A DNA stretch of 60,883 nt from Stutzerimonas kirkiae (GTDB lineage: Bacteria; Pseudomonadota; Gammaproteobacteria; Pseudomonadales; Pseudomonadaceae): the NCBI RefSeq assembly GCF_004327335.1, contig NZ_QJUO01000025.1, positions 1-60,883 of the forward strand, given 5' to 3'. The translations under genes were made by a program, and so were the position numbers. The stretch's first letter is position 1; the number at the start of each line of letters is the position of its first letter. Shown here piece after piece: positions 1-8,736 of the stretch. The notes beneath the pieces are model-generated. The model was not told the DNA's origin and made no database searches. It saw nothing but the letters and a program-made list of their open reading frames with translations.

Positions 1-925
1 GCCCAGCGCCGGCATTGCGTTCCTTGTTCCGCTCCGGTGCGGTGCCTTCATCCAGCTCCGTCGGCGCCTGCAGCACACCACTGCCGGAAAGGGTCTTGTG
101 CGTGGCACTGGCCAGAGTCAGTTGATAACCGCCAGCCACCGGGACGGCGGCCCAGAGCTTCTGCCGCTGCCGGAAGGAGGCGACCCAGTTGAAAGGGTCT
201 TCATCCTGTGGCCCGGTCATTGCCAGGAGCGGCACGGATATCGACGCGAACGTTCTCGTGTCCTGTTCGGGTGCCACATAGGGGCTCAGCAGGATCGCGG
301 CCACCGGGCGCAGCGGATAAGCACTGGACAGCCATGCCGCAGCCGTCTGCGTGCCCAGGTCGAACCCCGCCAGCGCGACACGCTGCCAATCGATGGCCGC
401 GAACAGGCCATCGCCCCCCGCGGCTCGCAGGCGAACCTGCTCCAGGGTCGCCGCCAGCAGGCTCACACGCTCGGCCAGGGCCTGCTCGCTGAAACTCCTG
501 CGGGCCAACTCACGAAAGTTACCGGCCAGCGCCAGAGGCGAAGAAAGCAGAGAGCGGTCATCCCCCGCCGCCTGCACCGACAACACCGCATAACCCGCCT
601 CGGCCCAGGCGTTGCGCCAGGTTTCGCCAGCACTCGCCGGCTCGCCCAGCCCCGGCAGATAGATCACCAGCGGCAGCGCCCGCCCTTGCTCGTTCAGTGG
701 CGCCAGCCACTCGACCGCCACCGACTGCTCACCAATGCGCCAGGTTGCCTGCCAGGACTGGATGGCATGCCGCTCCGGCTGATAGGCCGACGCCAGGTGG
801 GCCCTGACCTGCTCCGCGGGATCGACGCGCGGCGGCTCGCCACGACCTGCGCAACCGGACAGCAGCATCAGGCCGGCCAGGCAGCCAATAAACCATACGG
901 GATGAAAAGAGTGCCGCCTATCCAC
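1..925 (-). CDS. putative alpha/beta-hydrolase-like lipoprotein (3' end outside window)
   Basis: This minus-strand gene runs off the left edge. I translated it by hand from a GTG at 923-925, which has a GAGGAG ribosome site about ten bases upstream. The N-terminus is a lipoprotein signal (hydrophobic GCLAGLMLL followed by the lipobox LSGC), so the product should be lipidated and exported. After that come VIYLPGLGEPAS and a segment VALAGFDLGTQTAAAW, which looks like the strand-nucleophile-elbow-helix of an alpha/beta hydrolase. The usual Ser of GxSxG is Asp here. A later LLAMTGPQDEDPF resembles the strand before the catalytic Asp. The substrate is unknown, and an inactive, structural role is possible. 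The fold assignment is inference from motifs. Confidence 0.6.
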   Translation of the reverse strand, partial: MDRRHSFHPVWFIGCLAGLMLLSGCAGRGEPPRVDPAEQVRAHLASAYQPERHAIQSWQATWRIGEQSVAVEWLAPLNEQGRALPLVIYLPGLGEPASAGETWRNAWAEAGYAVLSVQAAGDDRSLLSSPLALAGNFRELARRSFSEQALAERVSLLAATLEQVRLRAAGGDGLFAAIDWQRVALAGFDLGTQTAAAWLSSAYPLRPVAAILLSPYVAPEQDTRTFASISVPLLAMTGPQDEDPFNWVASFRQRQKLWAAVPVAGGYQLTLASATHKTLSGSGVLQAPTELDEGTAPERNKERNAGAG

Positions 926-1247
926 TTGCCATCGCTCCTCAATGAACTGGAACGGACAGAGTAGCCAAGCCGATCAGGGAGCAGACAGCCATTCAAGGTA
1001 AAGGTAGGGTAAAGGCCCGTTGCCACGCCCTTTCGTCCAGTTTCCAGCCTCCAGCGCTCTTTTCGGCTCTTCGCCGCGCATGGCGCGATCGCCCGGGGGC
1101 AGGGCGCGAGCGACAAGCGGCTACCAGCTTCGCGGGGATATTCCGCCCTTGTTTCACCGCATATGCGTCCCCATTTACCTGCGATGACCCTGTTCGTGGC
1201 CTGTCTGCCCCGGCTCCGAGACCTCCACAACCCTTTCGAGAACAACG
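926..1247. other. intergenic gap with remnant of palindromic repeat (copy A)
   Basis: This 322-base gap separates the divergent lipoprotein gene and cnoX and must hold both promoters. The part at 997-1094 is a remnant of the palindromic element family described elsewhere in this window. The right arm is clear (TTTCGTCCAG, CCTCCAGCGC, TTTTCGGCT and the end motif GCGCGATCGCCC). The left arm is reduced to a GGTAAAGG-like stub that is also seen in the copy after uvrA. I see no small gene. Confidence 0.55.
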
Positions 1248-2117
1248 ATGAGCCAGACCTCTCCGATCTTCGATGTCACCGATGCCAGCTTCGACCAGTT
1301 GGTCATCGAGAACTCGTTCCACAAACCGGTACTGGTGGACTTCTGGGCCGACTGGTGCGCCCCCTGCAAGGCACTGATGCCGCTGCTGGCCAAGGTCGCC
1401 GAGGAGTATCGGGGCGAATTGCTACTGGCCAAGGTCAATTGCGACATCGAACAGGAAACCGTGGCGCGCTTCGGCATCCGCAGCCTGCCGACGGTCGTGC
1501 TGTTCAAGGACGGCCAGCCGGTCGACGGCTTCGCCGGGGCGCAGCCCGAATCGCAGATTCGCGCCATGCTCGAACCCCATGTCGCGCCCCCGGCCGCCGC
1601 GCCCACCGACCCACTGCAAAGCGCCACGACACTCTTCAGCGAGGGCCATATCGCCGAGGCGGAAGCGCAGCTCAAGGCGCTGCTCGGTGAAAACAGCGAA
1701 AACCCGCCCGCACTGATCCTTTACGCCCGCTGCCTGGCCGAACGCGGCGAACTGGGCGAGGCGGAAACGGTCCTCAACGCCGTGCAGGGCGATGAACACA
1801 AACAGGCACTGGCCGCCGCCCGCGCCCAACTGACCTTCCTCAGGCAGGTAGGCGAACTGCCTGAAACCGCCACGCTCAAGTCGCGCCTGGCACAGGATGC
1901 CAATGACGACGAGGCCACCTACCAGTTGGCCATCCACCAACTGGCCCGCCAGCAGTACGAGGCGGCCCTGGATGCGCTGCTGCGGCTGTTCGTGCGCAAC
2001 CGCGACTATGCCGGCGGCCTGCCGCACAAGACACTGCTGCAGGTTTTCGAACTGCTGGGCAATGACCATCCACTGGTCACCCAGTACCGCCGCCGTCTTT
2101 ACCAGGCGCTCTATTGA
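1248..2117 (+). CDS. cnoX: CnoX/YbbN thioredoxin-TPR co-chaperone
   Basis: This 289-residue protein has an N-terminal thioredoxin domain (residues about 8-110) followed by a TPR-like helical half (about 120-285). That is the YbbN/CnoX architecture, a chaperone-redoxin of the cytoplasm that protects clients from oxidation and passes them to GroEL or DnaK. The redox motif is WCAPCK, with cysteines at about 37 and 40. Both cysteines are present, unlike E. coli YbbN, whose motif is SQHC, so this version may keep thioredoxin-type activity. The length fits the family. It stands alone, divergent from the lipoprotein gene and ahead of two chemoreceptor genes. Confidence 0.93.
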   Translation: MSQTSPIFDVTDASFDQLVIENSFHKPVLVDFWADWCAPCKALMPLLAKVAEEYRGELLLAKVNCDIEQETVARFGIRSLPTVVLFKDGQPVDGFAGAQPESQIRAMLEPHVAPPAAAPTDPLQSATTLFSEGHIAEAEAQLKALLGENSENPPALILYARCLAERGELGEAETVLNAVQGDEHKQALAAARAQLTFLRQVGELPETATLKSRLAQDANDDEATYQLAIHQLARQQYEAALDALLRLFVRNRDYAGGLPHKTLLQVFELLGNDHPLVTQYRRRLYQALY

Positions 2118-2479
2118 TCTAGTCGCCGCTCTGCGCTGGCAAGCTGGAAACCAGGAGCTTGAAGCTAGTCTCGCGTCAACGATCAAATGTCGCGGACGGC
2201 AGCCTTGTGACTGCGCCGCGCGCACCTGAGTGATCGGCACCACTATCCCAGGTGCGCACGGCGCACCCTTCCCACGGAGAGCTGGCCACATGCCAACAGT
2301 TGATGCCTGTCGTGACACTAGCCATCCCGGCACGCATGGAAGCTCCACTTCCGGCGCCTGGTATCCGGGCCAAGACAGCGGTCACCAACTCGCGCCGTCT
2401 TGATCGCCATCAAAAAGCCATCACTTCCCATGCGTCATCATGCCTCGCTCAATCACAACAATAGAATGGCAGCGCGCGC
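2118..2479 (+). other. intergenic region upstream of chemoreceptor
   Basis: This is a 362-base gap without a gene. It holds a perfect small hairpin, GGTGCGC-acg-GCGCACC, at 2251-2267, and a short stretch with AAGCT/AGCTT symmetry near 2140-2165. I could not find a convincing sigma-28 promoter for the following receptor gene. Nothing else is recognisable. Confidence 0.4.
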
Positions 2480-4384
2480 ATGTCCCTCTTCAGACCTACC
2501 AGTATCGGCGGCAAACTGCTGCTGACCTTCCTCGCAGTCCTGCTTCTGAGTTCCGGCAGCCTTGGCATCACCGCCGTCCACCAGGCCAGCATGGCCGTTA
2601 CCGAACAGGTCGAGCAGGCTCTACGGAGCATGGCCACCGATGCCGGCAAGATTGTCCGGGCACGCATGGATACCCGCCTCGCCACCCTGGCCGAAGTGGC
2701 CCAGCACCCGGACCTGCAGGCCCTCGACGAACGGGCCCTGAATTACCTGGAAACGGCCACGGCACGCCTGGACTACATGGGCATGGGCTGGGTCGACCGC
2801 GCTGGCATCGCCCACTATGCCGATGGCAGCAGTGCCGACCTTTCCGACCGGGACTACATCCGCCGGGGCTTCCAGGGCGAAAGCAACCTCTCGGACGTGA
2901 TCATCAGCAGGGCCGTCAACTTGCCGGTCATCATGCTGGCAACCCCCCTGCGCGACCATGCCAACGGCCAGGTAAAGGGCTTGATCATCGCGCGCATGGA
3001 TGCCAGCCTGCTCAGCGATATCACCGACGACCTGGGTTTCGGCAAACAGGGCTATGCCTTCATCCTCAACCAGGATGGCGCCCTGATCGCCGACCGCGAT
3101 CGCAAGCGGGTACTCGAACAGCACCAGCCGCTGGCCGGCGGCCATGCCGAGGCCTCCCGCGCCTACCATGAAATGCAGGCGGGCCGCAGCGGTGTCAGCC
3201 ACCTGATCGAAGCGCAGCGGCACTACGTGGTCGGTTACCAGCAGGTGCCGGGTACCCAGTGGAAGCTTGGCGTCACTGCCGAGCAGGGCGAGGTTTTCCA
3301 GCGCCTGAACCACCTGCAGTGGATGCTGGCCTTCCTTTCCCTTGGCTCCATCGCACTGGGCATGGTGCTGGCCTGGAGCTTCTGCCAGCGTACAGTGGTC
3401 CGCCCGCTCAAGCACATCATGGATGTCGTATCGCGTATCCAGCAGACCGGCGACCTGACCCTCAAGGCCCATGTACGGGGCCAGGACGAGGTGGCCACGG
3501 CCGGCCTCGCCCTGAACGGCATGGTCGATCGTTTCCGTACGCTGATCGCCAGCATAAGCGACTCCACCGGCCAGCTCTTCGCCGCCTCGGAACAGCTCAA
3601 GCACAGCAGTGCGAGCCTGCTGGAGCAATCTACCCAGCAAGGCGACATGACCATGTCGGTGGCCACCGCGCTGGAGGAAATGAGCTACGCCATCCACGAA
3701 GTGGCGAGCAACACCGCGAACGCCTCGGAAAAGGCCGAGCGTGCGGTACAGGAAGTCACCGAGGGCCGCAGCACGGTGGAGGCCGAGCAGGCGACCATGA
3801 GCGAACTGACCCGCCAGGTCGTGCAATCGGAAGACATCGTCGCGCAACTCAATTCCCGCACCGAGGAAATCGACGAAGTCCTCACGATCATCACCGGCAT
3901 TGCCGATCAGACCAACCTGCTGGCACTCAATGCGGCCATCGAGGCGGCTCGCGCCGGGGAACACGGACGCGGTTTTGCCGTGGTCGCCGATGAAGTCCGC
4001 TCGCTGGCCGGCAACTCGCAGAGCGCGGCAGGCACCATCCGCGAGAAGATCGTACTGTTCCGCAATGCTGCGCAGGAAGCGCTCGACCACATGCACCACT
4101 GCCGTACCTTCACTCAACAGGGCATGGAAAGCTCGCGGCAGTCGACCCAGAGCTTCCAGATGACGGCCAGTTCGGCCGACGAGATCCTCGGCCTCAACCA
4201 GCAGATCGCCACCGCCACCGAAGAACAGAGCACGGTGATCGACGAGTTGAACCTCACTGTCGACCAGCTCAACACCGGCATCCGCGAGGTCAACGCCCAG
4301 GCCCGGGAAACCTCCACGGCGTCCTTCCACCTGGCCGAACTGGCCCAGTTGCTACGTCGCGAGGCCAGCTACTTCAAGGTCTGA
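2480..4384 (+). CDS. methyl-accepting chemotaxis protein, dCache type
   Basis: This is a 634-residue transmembrane chemoreceptor. It has a membrane segment at about residues 11-31 and a large periplasmic ligand domain at about 35-280. That domain contains [17 protein letters not shown] and [11 protein letters not shown], typical of dCache_1 sensors. A second membrane segment lies at about 281-301, followed by HAMP and a long cytoplasmic signalling rod. The highly conserved hairpin tip ([19 protein letters not shown]) starts near residue 474. The protein should cluster at the cell pole with CheW and CheA and control the flagella. dCache sensors commonly bind amino acids or other small molecules, and the ligand cannot be read from sequence. 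It precedes a second receptor gene by 149 bases. Confidence 0.93.
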   Translation: MSLFRPTSIGGKLLLTFLAVLLLSSGSLGITAVHQASMAVTEQVEQALRSMATDAGKIVRARMDTRLATLAEVAQHPDLQALDERALNYLETATARLDYMGMGWVDRAGIAHYADGSSADLSDRDYIRRGFQGESNLSDVIISRAVNLPVIMLATPLRDHANGQVKGLIIARMDASLLSDITDDLGFGKQGYAFILNQDGALIADRDRKRVLEQHQPLAGGHAEASRAYHEMQAGRSGVSHLIEAQRHYVVGYQQVPGTQWKLGVTAEQGEVFQRLNHLQWMLAFLSLGSIALGMVLAWSFCQRTVVRPLKHIMDVVSRIQQTGDLTLKAHVRGQDEVATAGLALNGMVDRFRTLIASISDSTGQLFAASEQLKHSSASLLEQSTQQGDMTMSVATALEEMSYAIHEVASNTANASEKAERAVQEVTEGRSTVEAEQATMSELTRQVVQSEDIVAQLNSRTEEIDEVLTIITGIADQTNLLALNAAIEAARAGEHGRGFAVVADEVRSLAGNSQSAAGTIREKIVLFRNAAQEALDHMHHCRTFTQQGMESSRQSTQSFQMTASSADEILGLNQQIATATEEQSTVIDELNLTVDQLNTGIREVNAQARETSTASFHLAELAQLLRREASYFKV

Positions 4385-4414
4385 ACGCTGCCCCGCCATT
4401 ACCGGCGGGTAGCT

Positions 4415-4440
4415 GCCAGGGGCGCCATGGCGCCCCTGGC
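4415..4440. terminator. perfect palindrome after chemoreceptor gene, possible terminator
   Basis: The 26 bases from GCCAGGGGCG to CGCCCCTGGC are fully self-complementary around CCATGG, about 30 bases after the dCache receptor stop. A strong hairpin is possible, but no clear T-run follows. It may be a terminator or processing site between the two receptor genes. Confidence 0.4.
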
Positions 4441-4533
4441 TCATATTCATTGTGAACGCCCACGGAACGATAGCTGCCAAAAGGCCATCTATCTTTCTGA
4501 CTTAATGGCGGCTGACTCGTACGAGGTCTCACA

Positions 4534-6096
4534 ATGAAAAGGAATTTCCCTGTTACCCAACAACAATGCCGCTTTCCGGCAGACCAACGGCTGATCACCG
4601 CCACCGATACCAAGGGGCGGATCACCTACTGCAATGATGCCTTTGTCGAAATCAGCGGTTTCAGCCGTGACGAGCTGATCGGCAGCGCCCACAACATCGT
4701 CCGTCATCCGGACATGCCGGAGCCGGTCTTCCAGCAGATGTGGGAGTGTCTGAAAGCAGGCCGCAGTTGGATGGGCATCGTCAAGAACCGCTGCAAGAAT
4801 GGCGACCATTACTGGGTCAGTGCCTATGTCACGCCCATCTCGGAAAAAGGCCAGTTGATCGGCTATGAATCGGTCAGGGTCAGTGCCGAACCCGAGCAGG
4901 TTGCCAGGGCCGCGGCCCTCTATTCCCGGATCAGCAGCGGCAGGCAGGCGCTGGCCTGGCACCATCGGCTGCTCGGTATGGCCGCTCTGGTGGGGTTCGT
5001 ACTGCTGGCCGCGCTAGCCGTTTCCCTCACCCACTTCCTGGTGGCGCCGGCGGCCGGCCTGGGGCTTGCGCTGCTCGCCCTGGTAGCTGGGCAGTGGTTC
5101 GGCGAATGGCGGCTGAAACGCACCCTGCGGGCCATACGCGGCGACGAGAACCTGCACGACAGCGAAGTGGCGGCCTGCACCTACACGGGACTGCAGGGTT
5201 TTCCCGCGCAATTGAAGATGCTGCTGATCAGCGAGCGCGCCAAGAATCGCACCGCCCTCTGCCGCCTGAAGGACTATGCGGACCAGGCCACCCACCTGGC
5301 CGGGCAGAGCGATGAACTGACCACCCAGGCGGAAAGCTCGCTGCAGTCCCTGCGTGTCGAGGCGGATATGGCGGCGACGGCCATGCACCAGATGGCCGCG
5401 TCCATCGGTGAAGTTGCCAGCCATGTGCAACAGACCGCCGAGCACGCCCGGCAGGTGGCCGAGCTGTCCAGTGGCGGTGCCCAGGACGCGCTGAGAACCC
5501 GCGAGGTGATCGAGCGCCTGACCGGCACGGTACAGGGGGTCAGCACATCGGTCGAAGCGCTGGCCGAAGAAACGCAATCGATTCAGCAGGCAGCCAACAT
5601 GATCCGCGCGGTGGCCGAACAGACCAACCTGCTGGCCCTGAACGCCGCCATCGAGGCGGCCCGCGCCGGGGAACAGGGGCGTGGCTTCGCCGTGGTCGCG
5701 GACGAGGTACGGGCACTGGCGCAAAAGACCCAGGAATCGACCGGCGTCATCGAGCAGATCATCGAGTCGTTGCAGCAGCGCGCCCAGGAAGCGGTGGTCA
5801 TCGCCCGGGCCGGTAGCGACGCGGCCTCGGCCGGGCTGGAACAGGTGATCTCGACCCAGCAGGCACTGCATGGCATCGACCAGGCCGTCGAACATATCAA
5901 TGCCATGGCCCAGCAGATGGCTTCGGCCGCCGAACAGCAGGCTTGTGTGTCGGAAGCGATTTCACGCCAGATCAGCAATATCGCCCAGGCTTCCGAGCGC
6001 AATGCCGACATATCCGGAGAATCCTCCCGGGTTGGCCAGGCACTGACCCAGACCGCCCGCTCGCTGCACGCGCTGGTCGCCCGCTTCAGCGGCTGA
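4534..6096 (+). CDS. aer: PAS-domain aerotaxis-type chemoreceptor (Aer-like)
   Basis: This 520-residue receptor has an N-terminal cytoplasmic PAS domain (about 15-125; [42 protein letters not shown]) with no periplasmic sensor domain. A double membrane span follows at about 146-190, then a long signalling domain. The tip ([20 protein letters not shown]) lies near 361-380. This is the layout of Aer, which senses redox or energy state through FAD bound to PAS. The RHPDMP segment is characteristic of Aer-type PAS domains. Pseudomonads carry several Aer paralogues, so this could be Aer or an Aer-like receptor. A hairpin separates it from the upstream receptor gene, so it may have its own promoter. 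Confidence 0.88.
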   Translation: MKRNFPVTQQQCRFPADQRLITATDTKGRITYCNDAFVEISGFSRDELIGSAHNIVRHPDMPEPVFQQMWECLKAGRSWMGIVKNRCKNGDHYWVSAYVTPISEKGQLIGYESVRVSAEPEQVARAAALYSRISSGRQALAWHHRLLGMAALVGFVLLAALAVSLTHFLVAPAAGLGLALLALVAGQWFGEWRLKRTLRAIRGDENLHDSEVAACTYTGLQGFPAQLKMLLISERAKNRTALCRLKDYADQATHLAGQSDELTTQAESSLQSLRVEADMAATAMHQMAASIGEVASHVQQTAEHARQVAELSSGGAQDALRTREVIERLTGTVQGVSTSVEALAEETQSIQQAANMIRAVAEQTNLLALNAAIEAARAGEQGRGFAVVADEVRALAQKTQESTGVIEQIIESLQQRAQEAVVIARAGSDAASAGLEQVISTQQALHGIDQAVEHINAMAQQMASAAEQQACVSEAISRQISNIAQASERNADISGESSRVGQALTQTARSLHALVARFSG

Positions 6097-6126
6097 GGCG
6101 GCAGGCAACGTGGATTGAGGCAGCCG

Positions 6127-7329
6127 TTACCCGGCGCTGTCGCCATTGCACGGCAGCAGCAGGCGGAACAACGCGCCCCGTCCCTCCTCGCTTTCGACCA
6201 GCAGCCGCCCGCCATGAGCCTTGACGATCTGTTCGGAAATGAACAGCCCCAGGCCCAGTCCAGCACTGCTCCCCGCACCCTCGACACGCTCGAACTGGCA
6301 GAAGATGCGCCGCAGGTTCTTGCTCTCGATACCGATCCCCTGGTCGCGCACCTCGATGCAGACCTCGTCGCCCAGCGCCCGCACACTCACCGACACCGGC
6401 TTGCCAGCGCCATAGCGCATGGCATTGGTCAGCAGGTTGGCCAGCACCTGCTCGATACGGAACTCGTCCCACCGTCCGAACAGCGGGCCGCAAGGCTCGA
6501 AGTGCAATGTGCAACCACAGATATCCATCTGTGCGCCAAAGCTCTCCAGTACATTGGCCACCAATTGGCAAAGATCGAAGCGCGACGGGCGGATCGACAA
6601 CTTGCCGGTGCGGATGCGCGATACGTCGAGCATATCGTCGATCAGCCGGATCAGGCTCTGGATCTGCCGTTCATCCTTCTCCACCATCTGCCGCAACCGC
6701 TCTTCACCGAAGGCCGCCAGGTTACTGCGCTGCAGTTGCAACTTGCGTAGCTGGACTTCGAGAATCAGCGTATTGAGCGGCGTCTTCAACTCGTGCGAGA
6801 CGATCGACATGAAATCGTCGCGCATGCGCACCGCATGCTCCAGTTCGCTCTTGGTATTGCGCAGCTCATCGAGCAGCAGTTCCTGTTCCATGCGGCTCTT
6901 GCGCAAGGCATCGACCTGTCGCGCCAAACGCTTGCGGTTGCGATAGAGATCGACGAAAACGCTGACCTTGCTACGCACCGCATGGGTATCCAGCGGCTTG
7001 TGCATGAAATCCACGGCACCACTTTCATAGCCCTTGAAGGCGTAGTTCAACTCGCGCCCGGCGGCACTGACGAAGACGATGGGGATCTGCTTGGTGCGCT
7101 CGGTGCCACGCATCAGCTCGGCCAGTTGGAAACCGTCCATGCCGGGCATCTGTACATCGAGGATGGCCAGCGCGAATTCATGCGCCAGCAACAGCTCCAG
7201 CGCCTGCTCGCCGGAACCCGCGAGAAACACCCGCATGCCCGGCGCCTGCAGCAACGCCTGCAGGGCCTGCAGGTTTTCCGGCACATCGTCGACCACCAGC
7301 AGGTTGGCTTCATCGGTTTGATTGGGCAT
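6127..7329 (-). CDS. receiver-histidine kinase (REC-HisKA-HATPase)
   Basis: This is a 400-residue soluble protein with an inverted hybrid layout. An N-terminal receiver comes first (LLVVDDVPEN; phospho-acceptor Asp in LAILDVQMPG at about 58; HKPLD at about 110). A short coiled coil follows, then a dimerisation domain with the H-box SHELKTPLN (His at about 177). A HATPase follows with DQGIGI and GLGLGLFI. It is the last gene of a minus-strand operon behind the hybrid kinase, CheR and CheB genes, with 3 bases between it and cheB. The order suggests that phosphate from the upstream triple-receiver kinase is received here and drives a second kinase. No DNA-binding output is present. Confidence 0.88.
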   Translation of the reverse strand: MPNQTDEANLLVVDDVPENLQALQALLQAPGMRVFLAGSGEQALELLLAHEFALAILDVQMPGMDGFQLAELMRGTERTKQIPIVFVSAAGRELNYAFKGYESGAVDFMHKPLDTHAVRSKVSVFVDLYRNRKRLARQVDALRKSRMEQELLLDELRNTKSELEHAVRMRDDFMSIVSHELKTPLNTLILEVQLRKLQLQRSNLAAFGEERLRQMVEKDERQIQSLIRLIDDMLDVSRIRTGKLSIRPSRFDLCQLVANVLESFGAQMDICGCTLHFEPCGPLFGRWDEFRIEQVLANLLTNAMRYGAGKPVSVSVRALGDEVCIEVRDQGIGIESKNLRRIFCQFERVEGAGSSAGLGLGLFISEQIVKAHGGRLLVESEEGRGALFRLLLPCNGDSAG

Positions 7330-7332
7330 CTG

Positions 7333-7920
7333 TCACTCCAGCTCGCGCAACAGCCGATGGATGTCACGCAAGGATAAGATATGGTCGGGCTCGAAACGCT
7401 TCAGGGCCGCGCGCGGCATGATATCCACCTCGGCCTCCTCGGGGCGCTGGACGATGGTCAGCCCGCCGACGCGGCGGATGCACTCCAGCCCGCGGGCACC
7501 GTCTTCGCTGGCGCCGGTGAGCAGCACGCCAGCCAGCCGCTCGCCCCAGGCATCGGCGGCCGACTCGAACAGCACGTCGATGGACGGGCGCGAAAAACAC
7601 ACCGGCTCCTCCTGGCTCAGGGCCAGGCTGAAATCCCGCTCGACCAGCAGGTGGTAGCCGGGCGCCGCGAAATACAGCGCCCCGGGGACCAGCGCCTCCT
7701 TGTCATCGGCTTCCTTGACCTGCAGCCGGGTCTTGCTCTGGAAAATCTGCGCCAACTGGGTCGGACGCCCCTCGGGAATGTGCTGGACCACCAGCACGGG
7801 CAAGCGATAGCCACTGGGCAAATCCCGCAGCAGCTCGCTCAGGGCATGCAGGCCGCCCGCGGAAGCGCCTACCACCACGGCATCGATCGGCATGCTGCGT
7901 GCGCGCCCCTGGATACTCAT
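7333..7920 (-). CDS. CheB-type methylesterase domain protein without receiver
   Basis: This 195-residue protein consists of the CheB catalytic domain alone. The expected triad is visible: Ser at about 20 in VVVGASAGG, His at about 47 in VVQHIP and Asp at about 140 in LTGASEDGARG. Canonical CheB carries an N-terminal receiver that gates activity, and that domain is missing here. Any gating would have to come from other gene products. The ATG overlaps the stop of the upstream cheR-like gene in an ATGA, indicating translational coupling. By family it should remove methyl esters or amidate glutamates on receptor-like proteins. The real client here is not known. Confidence 0.87.
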   Translation of the reverse strand: MSIQGRARSMPIDAVVVGASAGGLHALSELLRDLPSGYRLPVLVVQHIPEGRPTQLAQIFQSKTRLQVKEADDKEALVPGALYFAAPGYHLLVERDFSLALSQEEPVCFSRPSIDVLFESAADAWGERLAGVLLTGASEDGARGLECIRRVGGLTIVQRPEEAEVDIMPRAALKRFEPDHILSLRDIHRLLRELE

Positions 7921-8735
7921 AGCTTGCGGAAGATCCTTTCCTGCTTGTCGAACGCCTCGAAGCCCGGCCCATGGCTCGAGAACTCCAGTGTCTCCTTGCT
8001 ACCCAGGCCGAGAAAGCCCCGGTGGCAGAGCGACTCGTGGAACAGCGAGAATGCCCGGTCCTGCAACACCCTATTGAAATAGATCAGCACGTTACGGCAG
8101 GAAATCAACTGGGTTTCGGCGAACACGCTGTCGGTGGCCAGGCTGTGATCGGCGAAAGTCACCTTCTGCCGTAGCGACTTGTCCATGATCACCGAGTCAT
8201 AGGCGGCCACATAATGGTCCGAAAGGCTGCCCGCTCCCCCGGCACGCTGGTAGTTCTCGCTGTAGCGGCGCAGGTTGTCGATGGCGAAGATGCCCTGGCG
8301 CGCGCGCTCCAGCGAGCGCGGGTTGATATCCGTGGCATACAGGATCGAGCGCTCCAGCAGCCCTTCCTCCTTGAGCAGGATGGCCATGGAGTAGACCTCC
8401 TCCCCGGTACTGCAGCCGGCGATCCAGATCTTCAGCGACGGGTAGGTCTGCAGCACGGGTAGCACCTGCTCGCGCAAGGCCCGGTAGTAACCGGGGTCGC
8501 GGAACATTTCACTGACCGGAATGGTGAGGTATTGCAGCAGGTCCATGAACACCGATTCGTCGTAGAGAATCCGCTGCTGCAATTGGGAAACGCTCGCGCA
8601 CTGCAACTGTCGCTGCGCCAGCAGCACGCGGCGTTTGAGCGAAGCGCCGGAATAGTTGCGAAAGTCATGGCCGTACTTGAGGTAGATCGCCTCGACCAGC
8701 AAACGGACTTCGATGTCGACGCTGCGCTCAGGCAT
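7917..8735 (-). CDS. CheR-type SAM-dependent methyltransferase
   Basis: This 272-residue protein has an all-helical N-terminal domain (about 1-75) and a SAM-binding domain. The glycine motif is IWIAGCSTGEEVYSMAI, and ATDINPRSLERARQGIF forms the second motif. The conserved segment normally written TTNxTxFFRD is IPVSEMFRDP here, placing it in the alternative CheR group found with hybrid kinases. RNVLIYF near the C-terminus is typical of CheR. It overlaps the following CheB gene by 4 bases and starts 1 base after the hybrid kinase gene, so all four genes are probably one transcript. It likely methylates glutamates of a sensor protein. Confidence 0.88.
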   Translation of the reverse strand: MPERSVDIEVRLLVEAIYLKYGHDFRNYSGASLKRRVLLAQRQLQCASVSQLQQRILYDESVFMDLLQYLTIPVSEMFRDPGYYRALREQVLPVLQTYPSLKIWIAGCSTGEEVYSMAILLKEEGLLERSILYATDINPRSLERARQGIFAIDNLRRYSENYQRAGGAGSLSDHYVAAYDSVIMDKSLRQKVTFADHSLATDSVFAETQLISCRNVLIYFNRVLQDRAFSLFHESLCHRGFLGLGSKETLEFSSHGPGFEAFDKQERIFRKL

Positions 8736-8736
8736 C

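Noticed and set aside
98..964. Long plus-strand open frame of 288 codons at the left edge
   Set aside because: The minus strand of the same region encodes a coherent lipoprotein with a lipobox; the plus frame is Arg/Gln-rich without motifs, typical of a shadow in GC-rich DNA.
2621..4330. 569-codon minus-strand frame opposite the chemoreceptor
   Set aside because: It is antisense to a clear receptor, is His/Gly-rich and has no family signal.
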